NCBI GenBank assembly: GCA_945860165.1
Contig: CAMAPL010000002.1
Location: forward strand, 1 to 64,000
DNA length: 64,000 nucleotides
Direction: 5' to 3'
From: Rhizobium sp. Q54
GTDB taxonomy: Bacteria; Pseudomonadota; Alphaproteobacteria; Micropepsales; Micropepsaceae
Below the pieces are notes generated by a model. The model was given only the letters and a program-made list of their open reading frames with translations, searched no databases and was not told the DNA's origin. Positions 9,093 through 17,872 of the stretch are shown here, one piece after another. The number at the start of each line of letters is the position of its first letter. The stretch's first letter is position 1. A program made the position numbers and the translations under genes.

Positions 9093-11144
9093 ATGACGAT
9101 GAACAATGCCCTCGCCGCCAGCAACAGCCCCTATCTTGCCGCCCACAAGGACAATCTCGTGAAGTGGCGCATCTGGGGGGCCGAGGCGCTGGCCGAAGCC
9201 CGGGCCGCGGACAAGCCGATCCTGTTGTCCATCGGCTATACCGGCTGCAGCTGGTGCCATGTCCTGAATAGCGAGGCCTTCTCGGATGAAGCCGTCGCCG
9301 CCAAGATCAACGACAATTTCATTCCCATCCTCGCCGACCGCGAGGAGCGGCCTGACCTCGACCTAATCTATCAGGGCGCTGCGGGCGCTATGCGCCACAA
9401 TGGCGGCTGGCCGCTCAATATCTTCCTGACGCCCGACGCCGCCCCCTTTTGGGTGACGGGCTATCTGCCCCGCGAAGACAAGCAGGACATTCCATCCTTC
9501 ACGCGTGTGCTGGGCGATGTCGCCACGCTCTACCAGACCGACAAGGTCAAGGTGGCGGAAATCTCGGCCACCGTGCGCGCCAGCTTGGAGAATCTCTACA
9601 ATCGCGACATGGCCACGCCGCAGGAGAATATGAACCTGGACATGGCGGCACTGCGCATCGCCCAGAATTACGACATCTTCTTCGGCGGCCTGAATGGCCA
9701 GATAAAATTTCCCAATGCCCTGTTGCTGGAACTGATGTGGCGCGCCTTCCTGCGCACCGGCATGCCGCAATTCTCGCAGCTTATTTTCACCACCCTCGAC
9801 TCCATGCTGTTCGGCGGCGTCCATGACCATATCGGCGGCGGCTTCTTCCGTCACAGCTCGGACGAGCGCTGGCTGGAGCCGGTGTTCGAGAAGATGCTGT
9901 ATGACAATGCGCAGATTATCGAGGTCTGCATCAGCGCCGCCCAGTTCAACCGCAATGAACTGTGCCGCCAGCGCGTCACCGAAACCGTCGAATGGCTGCT
10001 GCGCGACATGCGGGTCGGCGACGGCTTCGCCGCGGCGGTCGGCTCGGGCGACGAAGCTGAAGACAGCAAATTCTACACCTGGAGCGAAGCGGAGATCGAC
10101 GCCGCGCTGGTGGGCACCTTCTCGGCCCGCTTCAAGCAGGTCTATGGCGTGACGCGGGACGGCAATTTCAAGGGCCGCAACCTGCCACGCCGCCTGGGCA
10201 ATCCGGTTCCCGCCAATGAAGCGGACGAAGCCTTGCTGGCCAAGCAGCGCAGTATGTTGCTGGCCGCGCGCGACAAGCGTGCCAAGCCCTGGCGCGACGA
10301 GCGCCTGCTGGCCGATTGGAACGGCCTTGCCATCGCCGCCATCGCGCGCGCCGGCATCGTGTTCGAGAAACCGGAATGGGTTCAGGCCGCAATCGCTGCC
10401 TTCGACCATGTCTCCCTGACCCTGGGCGATGGCGACCGCCTGGCCCATGTCGCCAGTGGCGGCGTGAAAGGCATCGGCGGCTTTGCCGATGACTATGCCA
10501 ATATGGCGCGCGCCGCGCTGCAGCTTTGGGAAATCACGGGCGACGAGCGCTTCCTGGCGCCGGCCAAGCTGTGGACCAAGACGCTGGACACGCTTTTCTG
10601 GAACACCCAGATCGGCGGCTATTGCTACACCGCCGGCGATGCCGAGCCGCTGTTCGTCCGCCCGCGCATGCTGTTCGACAATCCCACCCCGTCCGCCAAC
10701 GGCACCATGCTGACGGTGCTGACGCGGCTGGCGCTGCTCACCGGCGAAACCGACTATATGAGCCGCGCCTCAACCCTGGGCGCCACATTTGGCGACGAAG
10801 CCAACCGGGTGATGAACGGATCGGGTAGCTTCTTTGGCGGCTTTGAATATCTCGCAAACAGCCTGATCATCCTGGTCGTGGGGCATAAGGGTAACGCCAA
10901 GACCCAGGAACTGGTGCGCACCTTCTGGGGGAAGCCGGTCCCCAACGGCATGGTGGTGCAGATCGAGCCGGGCGCCCCCTTGCCGCCAGGCCATCCCGCC
11001 ACCGGGCGCGGCATGCAGGGCGGCCATCCGACCGCCTATATCTGCCAGTCGGGTCAATGCTCGGACGGCTTCACCGATGCCGCCATTCTGGCCAACGCCC
11101 TCACCCTCCCGGCGCAAATGCGCCAGCAGGTCCAGCAGAACTGA
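9093..11144 (+). CDS. DUF255 thioredoxin-domain protein (YyaL/SPATA20 family)
   Basis: This 683-aa protein has an N-terminal thioredoxin-like DUF255 domain with GYTGCSWCHVL (C52 and C55) followed by an (alpha/alpha)6 sugar-hydrolase-like barrel typical of YyaL and SPATA20. The segments HDHIGGGFFRHSSD, WLEPVFEKMLYDNAQ and DWNGLAIAAIA are hallmark stretches of the family. Its biochemical role is unknown; a thiol-redox or glycan-related function has been suggested. ATG 9093 precedes the conserved NSPYLAAHKDN; ATG 9099 is an alternative. No signal peptide is seen. The next gene, a quinone oxidoreductase, begins one base after the stop, so the two are probably co-transcribed. Confidence 0.9.
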   Translation: MTMNNALAASNSPYLAAHKDNLVKWRIWGAEALAEARAADKPILLSIGYTGCSWCHVLNSEAFSDEAVAAKINDNFIPILADREERPDLDLIYQGAAGAMRHNGGWPLNIFLTPDAAPFWVTGYLPREDKQDIPSFTRVLGDVATLYQTDKVKVAEISATVRASLENLYNRDMATPQENMNLDMAALRIAQNYDIFFGGLNGQIKFPNALLLELMWRAFLRTGMPQFSQLIFTTLDSMLFGGVHDHIGGGFFRHSSDERWLEPVFEKMLYDNAQIIEVCISAAQFNRNELCRQRVTETVEWLLRDMRVGDGFAAAVGSGDEAEDSKFYTWSEAEIDAALVGTFSARFKQVYGVTRDGNFKGRNLPRRLGNPVPANEADEALLAKQRSMLLAARDKRAKPWRDERLLADWNGLAIAAIARAGIVFEKPEWVQAAIAAFDHVSLTLGDGDRLAHVASGGVKGIGGFADDYANMARAALQLWEITGDERFLAPAKLWTKTLDTLFWNTQIGGYCYTAGDAEPLFVRPRMLFDNPTPSANGTMLTVLTRLALLTGETDYMSRASTLGATFGDEANRVMNGSGSFFGGFEYLANSLIILVVGHKGNAKTQELVRTFWGKPVPNGMVVQIEPGAPLPPGHPATGRGMQGGHPTAYICQSGQCSDGFTDAAILANALTLPAQMRQQVQQN

Positions 11145-11145
11145 G

Positions 11146-12123
11146 ATGATGATCAAGGCGATCCGTTTCGAAAAGCCCGGCGGCAGCGATGTGCTGCAGC
11201 TTGTCGAGTTCGATCTGCCGCAGCCGGCCAAGGGCCAGGTGCGGGTGAAGCACAGCGCCATCGGCGTCAACTTCATCGACACGTATCACCGCACCGGCCT
11301 GTATCCCTTGCCGCTGCCCTCCGGGCTCGGCTCGGAAGCAGCGGGCGTGGTCGAGGCGCTGGACGAAGGCGTGCGCGGCTTTTCGGTCGGCGACCGGGTC
11401 GGCTATGCCAGCGGCTTCATCGGCTCCTATGCGCAGGCCGCAAACGTTCCGGCAGACCGGCTGGTGAAAATACCCGACGGCATCAGCGACGAGATCGCTG
11501 CCGCGATTTTGCTCAAGGGCATGACCACGCAGTATCTGCTGCGCCAGATTCATCGCGTGAAGGCGGGCGAGACCATCGTGTTCCATGCCGCCGCCGGCGG
11601 CGTCGGCCAGATTGCCGTGCAATGGGCCAAACATCTGGGCGCCACCGTGATCGGCACCACCACCTCGCCCGAGAAAATCGCGCTGGCCAAGACCAATGGC
11701 TGCGCCCATGTCCTGAACAGCAAGGATGTGGGCTGGGAAAAAGAAGTGCGCTCCATCACCGGCGGCAAAGGCGTGCCGGTGGTTTACGATTCCATCGGCA
11801 AGGACACGTTCCTGGCCGGGCTCGACTGTCTGCAGCCGCGCGGCATCATGGTGACCTATGGCAATGCTAGCGGTCCGGTCGAACCTTTCGCGCCCGGGAT
11901 ACTGGCGGCCAAGGGGTCTCTGATAGTCACCCGCCCGACCCTGGGCCATTACACCATCACGCCGAAAGAACTTCAGGACACCGCCGATGATCTGTTCGCG
12001 GTGATCCTTTCGGGCGCGGTCAAGATCGCCATCAACCAGCGCTTTGCGCTGAAGGATGCCGCCCAGGCGCATGACGCGCTGACCAGCAAGCAGACCACCG
12101 GCGCGACGATTTTGATTCCCTAA
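11146..12123 (+). CDS. Quinone oxidoreductase, zinc-independent MDR family
   Basis: This 325-aa medium-chain dehydrogenase resembles NADPH:quinone reductase (QorA, zeta-crystallin type). It lacks the zinc-ligand pattern of alcohol dehydrogenases and has the NADPH-binding HAAAGGVGQIAVQWAK loop, plus NFIDTYHRTGLYP and GLGSEAAGVVEA near the N terminus, both typical of Qor. The reaction is NADPH-dependent reduction of quinones or alkenals; the substrate is not determinable. Two in-frame ATGs occur at 11146 and 11149, right after the preceding TGA. It is convergent with rho. Confidence 0.92.
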   Translation: MMIKAIRFEKPGGSDVLQLVEFDLPQPAKGQVRVKHSAIGVNFIDTYHRTGLYPLPLPSGLGSEAAGVVEALDEGVRGFSVGDRVGYASGFIGSYAQAANVPADRLVKIPDGISDEIAAAILLKGMTTQYLLRQIHRVKAGETIVFHAAAGGVGQIAVQWAKHLGATVIGTTTSPEKIALAKTNGCAHVLNSKDVGWEKEVRSITGGKGVPVVYDSIGKDTFLAGLDCLQPRGIMVTYGNASGPVEPFAPGILAAKGSLIVTRPTLGHYTITPKELQDTADDLFAVILSGAVKIAINQRFALKDAAQAHDALTSKQTTGATILIP

Positions 12124-12182
12124 CCCTAAACACTCCCGTCATGGCCCGCTTCATGAGGGTGATGACGATTCTGAAAGTCGGA

Positions 12183-13466
12183 TCAGGTATTCATCGACTC
12201 AAAAAAGTCGGCGTTATTCTTCGCGGACTTCAGCTTGTCGAGCAGGAACTCGATGGCGTCGATGGTGCCCATCGGCGCCAGGATGCGGCGCAGGACATAG
12301 GTCTTGGCCAAGGTGCCCTTCTCAACCAGCAGCTCGTCCTTGCGGGTGCCCGAGCGCATGATGTCGATGGCCGGGAAGACGCGCTTGTCGGCGACCTTGC
12401 GGTCCAGGATGATTTCACTGTTGCCGGTGCCCTTGAACTCTTCGAAAATCACTTCGTCCATGCGGCTGCCGGTATCAATCAGCGCCGTGGCGATGATGGT
12501 CAGCGAACCGCCTTCCTCGATATTGCGCGCCGCGCCGAAGAAGCGCTTGGGACGCTGCAAGGCGTTGGCGTCAACGCCGCCGGTCAGGACCTTACCCGAG
12601 GACGGCACCACGGTGTTGTAGGCGCGGCCCAGGCGGGTGATGGAATCCAGCAGGATGATCACGTCGCGCTTGTGCTCGACCAGGCGCTTGGCCTTTTCGA
12701 TCACCATTTCTGCGACCTGCACGTGACGCGTCGCCGGTTCGTCGAAGGTCGAGGAAATCACTTCGCCCACCACGGTGCGCTGCATGTCGGTAACTTCTTC
12801 CGGGCGCTCGTCGATCAGCAGCACGATCAGGAAGGCGTCGGGATGGTTAGCCGCGATGGCCTTGGCGATGTTCTGCAGGATCACCGTCTTGCCGGTACGC
12901 GGCGGCGCGGTGATCAGGGCGCGCTGGCCCATGCCCTGCGGCGCCACGATGTCGATGACGCGGCCGGTCTTGTCCTTGATGGTAGGATCGTCCAGTTCCA
13001 TCTTCAGCCAGCGGGTCGGGTAGAGCGGCGTCAGATTGTCGAAATGGACCTTGTGCTTGATCTGCTCGGGGTCTTCGAAATTGATGGTGGTGACCTTGAG
13101 AAGGGCGAAATAGCGCTCGCCTTCCTTGGGGGCGCGAATCGGACCTTCGGCGGTGTCGCCGGTACGCAGGCCGAAACGGCGGATCTGGGACGGGGAAATG
13201 TAGATGTCGTCGGGGCCGGGCAGGTAGTTGGATTCCGGGGATCGCAGGAAGCCAAAACCGTCCTGCAGGATTTCCACGACGCCCTGGCCGGTGATCTCAA
13301 CCTCGCGGTCGGCCAGCTCCTTGAGGATGGCGAACAGCATGTCCTGCTTGCGCATGGACGACGCATTCTCGATTTCCAGTTCCTCGGCAAAAGCCAGCAG
13401 ATCTGAGGGTTTTTTGTTCTTGAGATCCTGCAGCTTCATCGCCTGCAAGCCATCTTGGACAGTCAT
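12183..13466 (-). CDS. rho: Transcription termination factor Rho
   Basis: Rho is the hexameric RNA helicase that ends transcription. It has the N-terminal Rho domain ([15 protein letters not shown]), the cold-shock-like RNA-binding segment with DGFGFLRSP, Walker A PPRTGKT, Walker [11 protein letters not shown] and the Q/R loops [23 protein letters not shown] 13466 gives 427 aa; an internal ATG at 13439 gives the textbook MKLQDLKN start (418 aa) and cannot be excluded. A candidate promoter lies at 13619-13646, leaving an untranslated leader of about 145 nt. Rho leaders are often autoregulated in other bacteria. Confidence 0.97.
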   Translation of the reverse strand: MTVQDGLQAMKLQDLKNKKPSDLLAFAEELEIENASSMRKQDMLFAILKELADREVEITGQGVVEILQDGFGFLRSPESNYLPGPDDIYISPSQIRRFGLRTGDTAEGPIRAPKEGERYFALLKVTTINFEDPEQIKHKVHFDNLTPLYPTRWLKMELDDPTIKDKTGRVIDIVAPQGMGQRALITAPPRTGKTVILQNIAKAIAANHPDAFLIVLLIDERPEEVTDMQRTVVGEVISSTFDEPATRHVQVAEMVIEKAKRLVEHKRDVIILLDSITRLGRAYNTVVPSSGKVLTGGVDANALQRPKRFFGAARNIEEGGSLTIIATALIDTGSRMDEVIFEEFKGTGNSEIILDRKVADKRVFPAIDIMRSGTRKDELLVEKGTLAKTYVLRRILAPMGTIDAIEFLLDKLKSAKNNADFFESMNT

Positions 13467-13618
13467 GTGATCGGTACCTGGAAAAAGGCGGATTGGCCCG
13501 ATGAAACTGGGGCTGGCGGCCCCAAACGCGATCATCGAAGAGATTGGTTTGGACCCGCACCGGTTGTTCCGGTTCAGCTTGGCCTCAAGGCCAGCCGCGC
13601 GGGCTAGGAGAACAGTTG

Positions 13619-13646
13619 CTTATAACCCGATTTTCGAGGCTTGCAA
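13619..13646 (-). promoter_or_regulatory. Candidate sigma70-type promoter of rho
   Basis: Read on the minus strand, TTGCAA (13641-13646) and TATAAG (13619-13624) are separated by 16 bases. They lie about 150 bases upstream of the rho start in a 232-base gene-free stretch that also contains small GC-rich hairpins (GGGGCTGGCGGCCCC). The promoter is predicted from sequence only. Confidence 0.35.
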
Positions 13647-13698
13647 ACATCCCCCAAGCGACCGGCGAGCAATTAATGTTTCAGGCCGGAACACAGGC

Positions 13699-14148
13699 TT
13701 ATCCGCCAAAAGGTTTGACCACGGCGAGGATCACGATCAGCACCATCACCACCGCAGGCACTTCATTGGCAATCCGGTAGAAGCGGGCACTGCGCGTGTT
13801 GCGGTCATTGGCGAAGTCGCGCCAGCGCGCCACAAGAAAACTGTGAAAACCGCTCAGGCCGATCACCAACACAAACTTGATCTGGAACCAGGTCTTCAGA
13901 TGCGCCCCGCTGATCCAAGCGAGGGTAAGCCCCAGAATCCAGACCGCAATCATTGAAGGATTGATGATGCCCTTGAGCAGGCGGCGCTCCATGACCTTGA
14001 AGCGTTCGCTGCCTTCCGAACCCGGCGGCGTTTCGCAGTGATAGACGAACAGGCGCGGCAGATAGAGCATGCCCGCCATCCAGCTGATCACCGCGATGAC
14101 ATGGGCGGCCAGGATCCAGCTGTAATAACCGGCGAGGATATCGCGCAT
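13699..14148 (-). CDS. hemJ: Protoporphyrinogen oxidase HemJ
   Basis: HemJ is the membrane haem-biosynthesis enzyme that oxidises protoporphyrinogen IX to protoporphyrin IX in bacteria lacking HemG and HemY. At 149 aa with four predicted membrane segments it has family size. The motifs HVIAVISWMAGMLYLPRLFVYH and MERRLLKGI, with conserved histidines, match. ATG 14148 (MRDILAGYYSW) was chosen; the longer open frame runs back into hemH. It lies four bases from the hemH stop and supplies the substrate for ferrochelatase. Confidence 0.9.
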   Translation of the reverse strand: MRDILAGYYSWILAAHVIAVISWMAGMLYLPRLFVYHCETPPGSEGSERFKVMERRLLKGIINPSMIAVWILGLTLAWISGAHLKTWFQIKFVLVIGLSGFHSFLVARWRDFANDRNTRSARFYRIANEVPAVVMVLIVILAVVKPFGG

Positions 14149-14152
14149 CAGA

Positions 14153-15172
14153 TCAGTTCTTCCTGCAACCGCACAGACCGACCGTGCATCCACCCGGCTG
14201 TCCCGCCACAATTTCCGTCACCAGGGCGCGGCGTACAAGTCCCGCCAGGCCGGCGATGAAACCGGGATGGATGCCGGCGGTGGCGGCGCGGCGGTAATCG
14301 GGCACTCCCGCTTCCCCGGCCAGCTTGCGATACTCGATGTCCAACTCGACCAGGGTTTCGGAGTGCTCGCTGACAAAGGCGACCGGCGCGATGATCACGC
14401 CCTTGCCTTGCGCGCCAGCGCGGCGGATTTCATCGTCGGTGGACGGCCCGATCCATTCCAGCGGCCCGACCCGGCTCTGATAGCAGACCTGCGAGTCCAG
14501 CCCCGGCATGGCCAGCGCCGCGACAATCGCCGCGGCGCTCTGCTCCACCTGGCGCTGATAGGGATCACCCTTCTGGATGACGCGCTTGGGCAGGCCGTGC
14601 GCCGACAGCAGCAGGCGATAGGAAATGTCGCTGCGCGCACCTGCCATAGCTTCGCGGATATGCGCAGCAGCCGCCGCAATGAATCCGCTTTGCGTGGAAT
14701 AGCAGCAGATCTGTGATGTCGGCGTATTCAGTCCCGCCTTCTTCGCCGCCTGCGCCCAGTCCTGCAGCGACGAGGCGGTGGTGGTGGTGGAATATTGCGG
14801 ATAGAGCGGCAAAAGCACAATTTTATCGGCATCAAACGCCTTGATCGCCCGTACCGCGCCATCGCTGAACGGATGCCAGTAGCGCATGGCGACAAAGGCC
14901 CTGGCCTCGACGCCGTCCTGCGACAGGGCCGCTTCCAGCGCGTCGGCCTGCTTGCGGGTTTCCTCGAAGATCGGCGAGCGCCCGCCGATCTGGGCATAGA
15001 TTTCGCGCGCGACAGGCGCCCGGCGCCAGGCGATGAAGCGAGCCAGCGGCAGGCGAAAGATCGCGGGCAGCCCGATGATGGCGCGGTCGGAAAACAGGTT
15101 GCGCAGGAAGGGCTGCACCGCCTCGGGGCAATCCGGCCCACCGAGATTGAATAGAACGATTGCCAGCTTCAT
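14153..15172 (-). CDS. hemH: Ferrochelatase HemH
   Basis: Ferrochelatase inserts Fe(II) into protoporphyrin IX to make haem. At 339 aa it shows VLFNLGGPDCPE at the N terminus, LPLYPQYSTTT, the catalytic-histidine motif SAHGLPKR (H192) and SEHSETLVELD (H270). The C terminus GGCTVGLCGCRKN has three cysteines (329, 334, 336), and C156/C157 lie mid-protein. That pattern resembles the [2Fe-2S]-ligand set reported for Caulobacter-type ferrochelatases, although C-x4-C-x-C spacing differs from the form I recall. It overlaps the hemE stop by ATGA. Confidence 0.96.
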   Translation of the reverse strand: MKLAIVLFNLGGPDCPEAVQPFLRNLFSDRAIIGLPAIFRLPLARFIAWRRAPVAREIYAQIGGRSPIFEETRKQADALEAALSQDGVEARAFVAMRYWHPFSDGAVRAIKAFDADKIVLLPLYPQYSTTTTASSLQDWAQAAKKAGLNTPTSQICCYSTQSGFIAAAAAHIREAMAGARSDISYRLLLSAHGLPKRVIQKGDPYQRQVEQSAAAIVAALAMPGLDSQVCYQSRVGPLEWIGPSTDDEIRRAGAQGKGVIIAPVAFVSEHSETLVELDIEYRKLAGEAGVPDYRRAATAGIHPGFIAGLAGLVRRALVTEIVAGQPGGCTVGLCGCRKN

Positions 15173-16191
15173 CCGCGGATACGCTTAAGCAATTGCCCAA
15201 CATGGGCAATCGGCGTCTCGGGCAGGATGCCGTGGCCAAGATTGAAGATATGCGGCTTGCCTACGGTGGCTTGCAGAATGTCATCCACCGCCCGGTCCAG
15301 CGCCGCACCGCCCGCGATCAGGGCGATGGGATCGAGATTTCCCTGGATCGCACAGCTCAGATTCTTGGCGCCCCACCGCATCGGCGCCGAAGTGTCGAGT
15401 GACACCGCGTCCACACCGGTGGCCTGCACATAGGCTTCGTAGCCAGCCAGGGTCGCGGCACGGGGAAAGCCGATGATCTTCGCACCTGGCCTGGCGGCAC
15501 GCACCGCGGCGACAATTTTCCGGGTGGGGGCAATCACAACCTGCGCGAACAGGGCAGGGGGAAGGCCGCTGGCCCAGCTATCGAAGATCTGCACCGCATC
15601 GGCGCCCGCCTCCAGCTGGCGGATCAGGTGGAAGGCGACACACTCGCTCAAGATATCCAGAAGATATCCAAAGCCTTCCGGGTCCCGATACACCCACAGC
15701 TTTGCCGCCTTCTGCTCATCGCCGCCCGCGCCCGCCGCCAGATAGGTCGCCAGGGTCCAGGGGGCGCCGGCAAAACCCAGCAAGGCCGTCTCGTCCGCCA
15801 GACCGGCCCGCGTCAGCCGCAGTGCCTCATAGACCGGCTCGAAATAGGCCGCCCATTGTTCCCGGTTTTCGTTGAAACCCTTTGCCGAGGTCACCGGCGT
15901 CAGGCTGGGACCCTCGCCCGCCGTGAAGGTCACCTTCTGGCCCAGCGCCTCAGGTACCGTCAAAATGTCGGAGAACAGGATCGCCACATCAAAGCCGAAA
16001 CGGCGGATCGGCTGCAGGGTGACCTCGGCGGCATAGCGCGGGGACAGAGCCATCTCCCAAAACCCGCCGGCTTTCGCCCGGACTTCCCGATACTCCGGCA
16101 GATAGCGTCCCGCCTGGCGCATCAGCCAGACCGGCGGCACCTTTTCAGAAGTTCCTTCCAGAACACGCACAAGCTTGGCCGCACTACTCAA
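15169..16191 (-). CDS. hemE: Uroporphyrinogen decarboxylase HemE
   Basis: HemE decarboxylates the four acetates of uroporphyrinogen III to give coproporphyrinogen III. At 340 aa it has normal length with the signature PPVWLMRQAGRYLPEYRE, the catalytic-Asp segment ILFSDILTVPEALG and GFAGAPWTLATY. It is the first gene of the leftward unit hemE-hemH-hemJ. The gap between its start and the divergent ppsR start is the place where Caulobacter-type chromosomes carry oriC. Confidence 0.97.
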   Translation of the reverse strand: MSSAAKLVRVLEGTSEKVPPVWLMRQAGRYLPEYREVRAKAGGFWEMALSPRYAAEVTLQPIRRFGFDVAILFSDILTVPEALGQKVTFTAGEGPSLTPVTSAKGFNENREQWAAYFEPVYEALRLTRAGLADETALLGFAGAPWTLATYLAAGAGGDEQKAAKLWVYRDPEGFGYLLDILSECVAFHLIRQLEAGADAVQIFDSWASGLPPALFAQVVIAPTRKIVAAVRAARPGAKIIGFPRAATLAGYEAYVQATGVDAVSLDTSAPMRWGAKNLSCAIQGNLDPIALIAGGAALDRAVDDILQATVGKPHIFNLGHGILPETPIAHVGQLLKRIRG

Positions 16192-16466
16192 GCAAGACTC
16201 CTAGAATCCTAAGATGATGAAGATGATGTAAGGGCTGTTAGTTGTGGGTGAAAATGTGAAAGCGGCTTTTCATTAAGCCCAAGTCCGCATGGACTCAAGC
16301 ACTTGGCGAAGGACAGAGCGGGGCAGGGGGCTTGTCATACTGTGTTGACCGTTAACGATAGCGTCCCCAAACCATACCGGTTTGCACAGTTGCGGTTTTC
16401 CCGGCTAGGAGCCTGTGGTCAGAAACGGGCTTACACCCAGCCGGACCAAATTTTCGGGATAGTTCT
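16192..16466. other. Candidate chromosomal replication origin (hemE-ppsR intergenic region)
   Basis: This 275-base gene-free stretch lies between divergent hemE and the RP001 homologue, the position of Caulobacter Cori. It holds DnaA-box-like 9-mers: GTTTGCACA at 16380-16388 (one mismatch to TTWTNCACA), TGTGGATCA at 16466-16474 (reverse of TGATCCACA, one mismatch, overlapping the ppsR start) and weaker TGTGGGTGA at 16243-16251. GANTC sites occur at 16196, 16204 and 16292, with one more at 16500. Gene direction flips here and parAB is 12 kb away. It has no obvious AT-rich unwinding element and is shorter than known origins of this type, so the assignment rests mainly on synteny. Confidence 0.6.
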
Positions 16467-17288
16467 GTGGATCATAAATTTCACGTTTACCTCGTGTCGG
16501 ACTCTACTGGTGAGACCCTGCGCGCCATGGTCAATGCAGCCTTGGCCCAGTTCGAAAATGTCGATGTCCATGTCCATCCCTATGCCTTGGTCCGCAGCGA
16601 GCATCAACTGACCCGGGCACTGGATCATATCGCCATCATGCCGGGGATTGTGTTCTTGACCCTGGCCAACCAGGCGCTGCGCGACAAGCTGATCGCGCAC
16701 TGCAACAACATGGAAACCCGCGCCATCGATGTGCTGGAAGGCCCGGTTTTGGCGCTGCGGAAATTCCTGGGCAAAACGGAAACCCACAAGGTTGGCCGCC
16801 AGCACCAGGTGGACCAGCGTTACCTAGAGCGTATCGAGGTTCTCAACTTCACCATCGCCCATGATGATGGCCAGTCGCTGGAGACGATTGACGAAGCCGA
16901 AGTGATCCTGACCGGGGCCAGCCGCACCTCCAAGACGCCGACCTGCGTCTATCTCGCCATTCGCGGGCTCAAGGCCGCCAACGTGCCGCTGGTGCCGGGC
17001 CTGCCGCCGCCGCCCCAGTTGCTGGCCGCGAAGAAACCCCTGATCGTCGGACTGTGGGTGTCGCCCGACCGGCTGGTGCAGGTACGGCGCAACCGCCTCA
17101 ACACCATGGGCGAGACCCGTGACACCGATTATATCGAACCGGATGCGGTGCGCGCCGAAATAGCCGCCACTCGCCTGCTGTTCGAGAATAACGACTGGCC
17201 GATGATCGACGTGTCGCGCCGTTCCATCGAGGAAACCGCGGCGGCGGTGATGAACCTTTTAACCGAGCGCAAAGAGGCGCTTGCGTGA
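16467..17288 (+). CDS. ppsR: PPDK/PEP synthase regulatory protein (bifunctional kinase/phosphorylase, RP001 family)
   Basis: This 273-aa DUF299 protein reversibly phosphorylates pyruvate phosphate dikinase or PEP synthase on threonine using ADP and Pi, switching gluconeogenic flux. It starts FHVYLVSDSTGETL and has the P-loop-like GASRTSKTPT at 150-159 and PLIVGLWVSPDRLVQVRRNR. Start is GTG 16467, and a DnaA-box-like 9-mer overlaps it. Its stop overlaps maf (GTGA). It is the first gene right of the candidate origin, as RP001 is in Rickettsia and Caulobacter. Which dikinase it controls here is not shown. Confidence 0.93.
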   Translation: MDHKFHVYLVSDSTGETLRAMVNAALAQFENVDVHVHPYALVRSEHQLTRALDHIAIMPGIVFLTLANQALRDKLIAHCNNMETRAIDVLEGPVLALRKFLGKTETHKVGRQHQVDQRYLERIEVLNFTIAHDDGQSLETIDEAEVILTGASRTSKTPTCVYLAIRGLKAANVPLVPGLPPPPQLLAAKKPLIVGLWVSPDRLVQVRRNRLNTMGETRDTDYIEPDAVRAEIAATRLLFENNDWPMIDVSRRSIEETAAAVMNLLTERKEALA

Positions 17289-17872
17289 GGCTGGTTCTTG
17301 CCTCCGCCAGCGCCAGCCGTACCGCGCTTTTGCGGGCAGCGGGCGTCGACTTCATCACCGATCCCGCCGATCTGGACGAAGAGGTGCTGATGGCGCAGCT
17401 GCGCGGCGCGGATGCGCAGACGGTTGCCTCCACCCTGGCGCAGCAAAAAGCGCGGCATGTTTCGGCGCGCCATCCTGGTGCGGTCGCGCTGGGCGGCGAT
17501 AGCGTGATCGGTTTCGACGGCGATCACTTAAGCAAATGCGCCACGTTGGAAGAAGCAAAGGCCTTGCTGCGGCGCCTGTCCGGCCACACCCACCTGCTGG
17601 TTTCGGCGGCAGCGCTGGCCCGGGACGGCGACCTGCTATGGACGCATGTCAGCCCCTGCCAGATGACAATGCGCGATTTAAGCCCGCAATTCTTGGACGA
17701 TTACATCGCGGCGGAAGGTATGGCGATCCTGTCGTCGGTGGGCTGCTATCATTTTGAAGGGCGCGGGGCGCAGCTTTTCGATAGAGTGGACGGCGATTAT
17801 TTTTCGGTGCTGGGACTGCCGCTGCTGGCAGTCCTGGCCGCGCTCAGGAAAGAAGGCATGCTGACGTCATGA
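17285..17872 (+). CDS. maf: Maf family nucleotide pyrophosphatase
   Basis: Maf proteins hydrolyse nucleoside triphosphates, often modified pyrimidines or dTTP/UTP, and were first linked to septum control. At 195 aa it has LASASASRTALLRAAG at the N terminus (the SxSxRR-like substrate loop) and ALGGDSVI, containing the catalytic acid. GTG 17285 overlaps the ppsR stop, and its own TGA overlaps aroE by ATGA. The first part is slightly divergent (ASRTALL rather than SPRR), so substrate class cannot be assigned. Confidence 0.88.
   Translation: MRLVLASASASRTALLRAAGVDFITDPADLDEEVLMAQLRGADAQTVASTLAQQKARHVSARHPGAVALGGDSVIGFDGDHLSKCATLEEAKALLRRLSGHTHLLVSAAALARDGDLLWTHVSPCQMTMRDLSPQFLDDYIAAEGMAILSSVGCYHFEGRGAQLFDRVDGDYFSVLGLPLLAVLAALRKEGMLTS

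Noticed and set aside
9363-10448. 361-aa open frame on the minus strand
   Set aside because: It is antisense to the DUF255 protein, which has strong family motifs throughout.
12141-13406. 421-aa open frame on the plus strand
   Set aside because: It is antisense to rho, has no recognisable motif, and reflects the GC-rich codon pattern of rho.
16479-16486. TTTCACGT as a possible parS core next to the candidate origin
   Set aside because: Only the left half matches; the following TTACCT does not resemble the second half-site and it lies in the conserved ppsR start.
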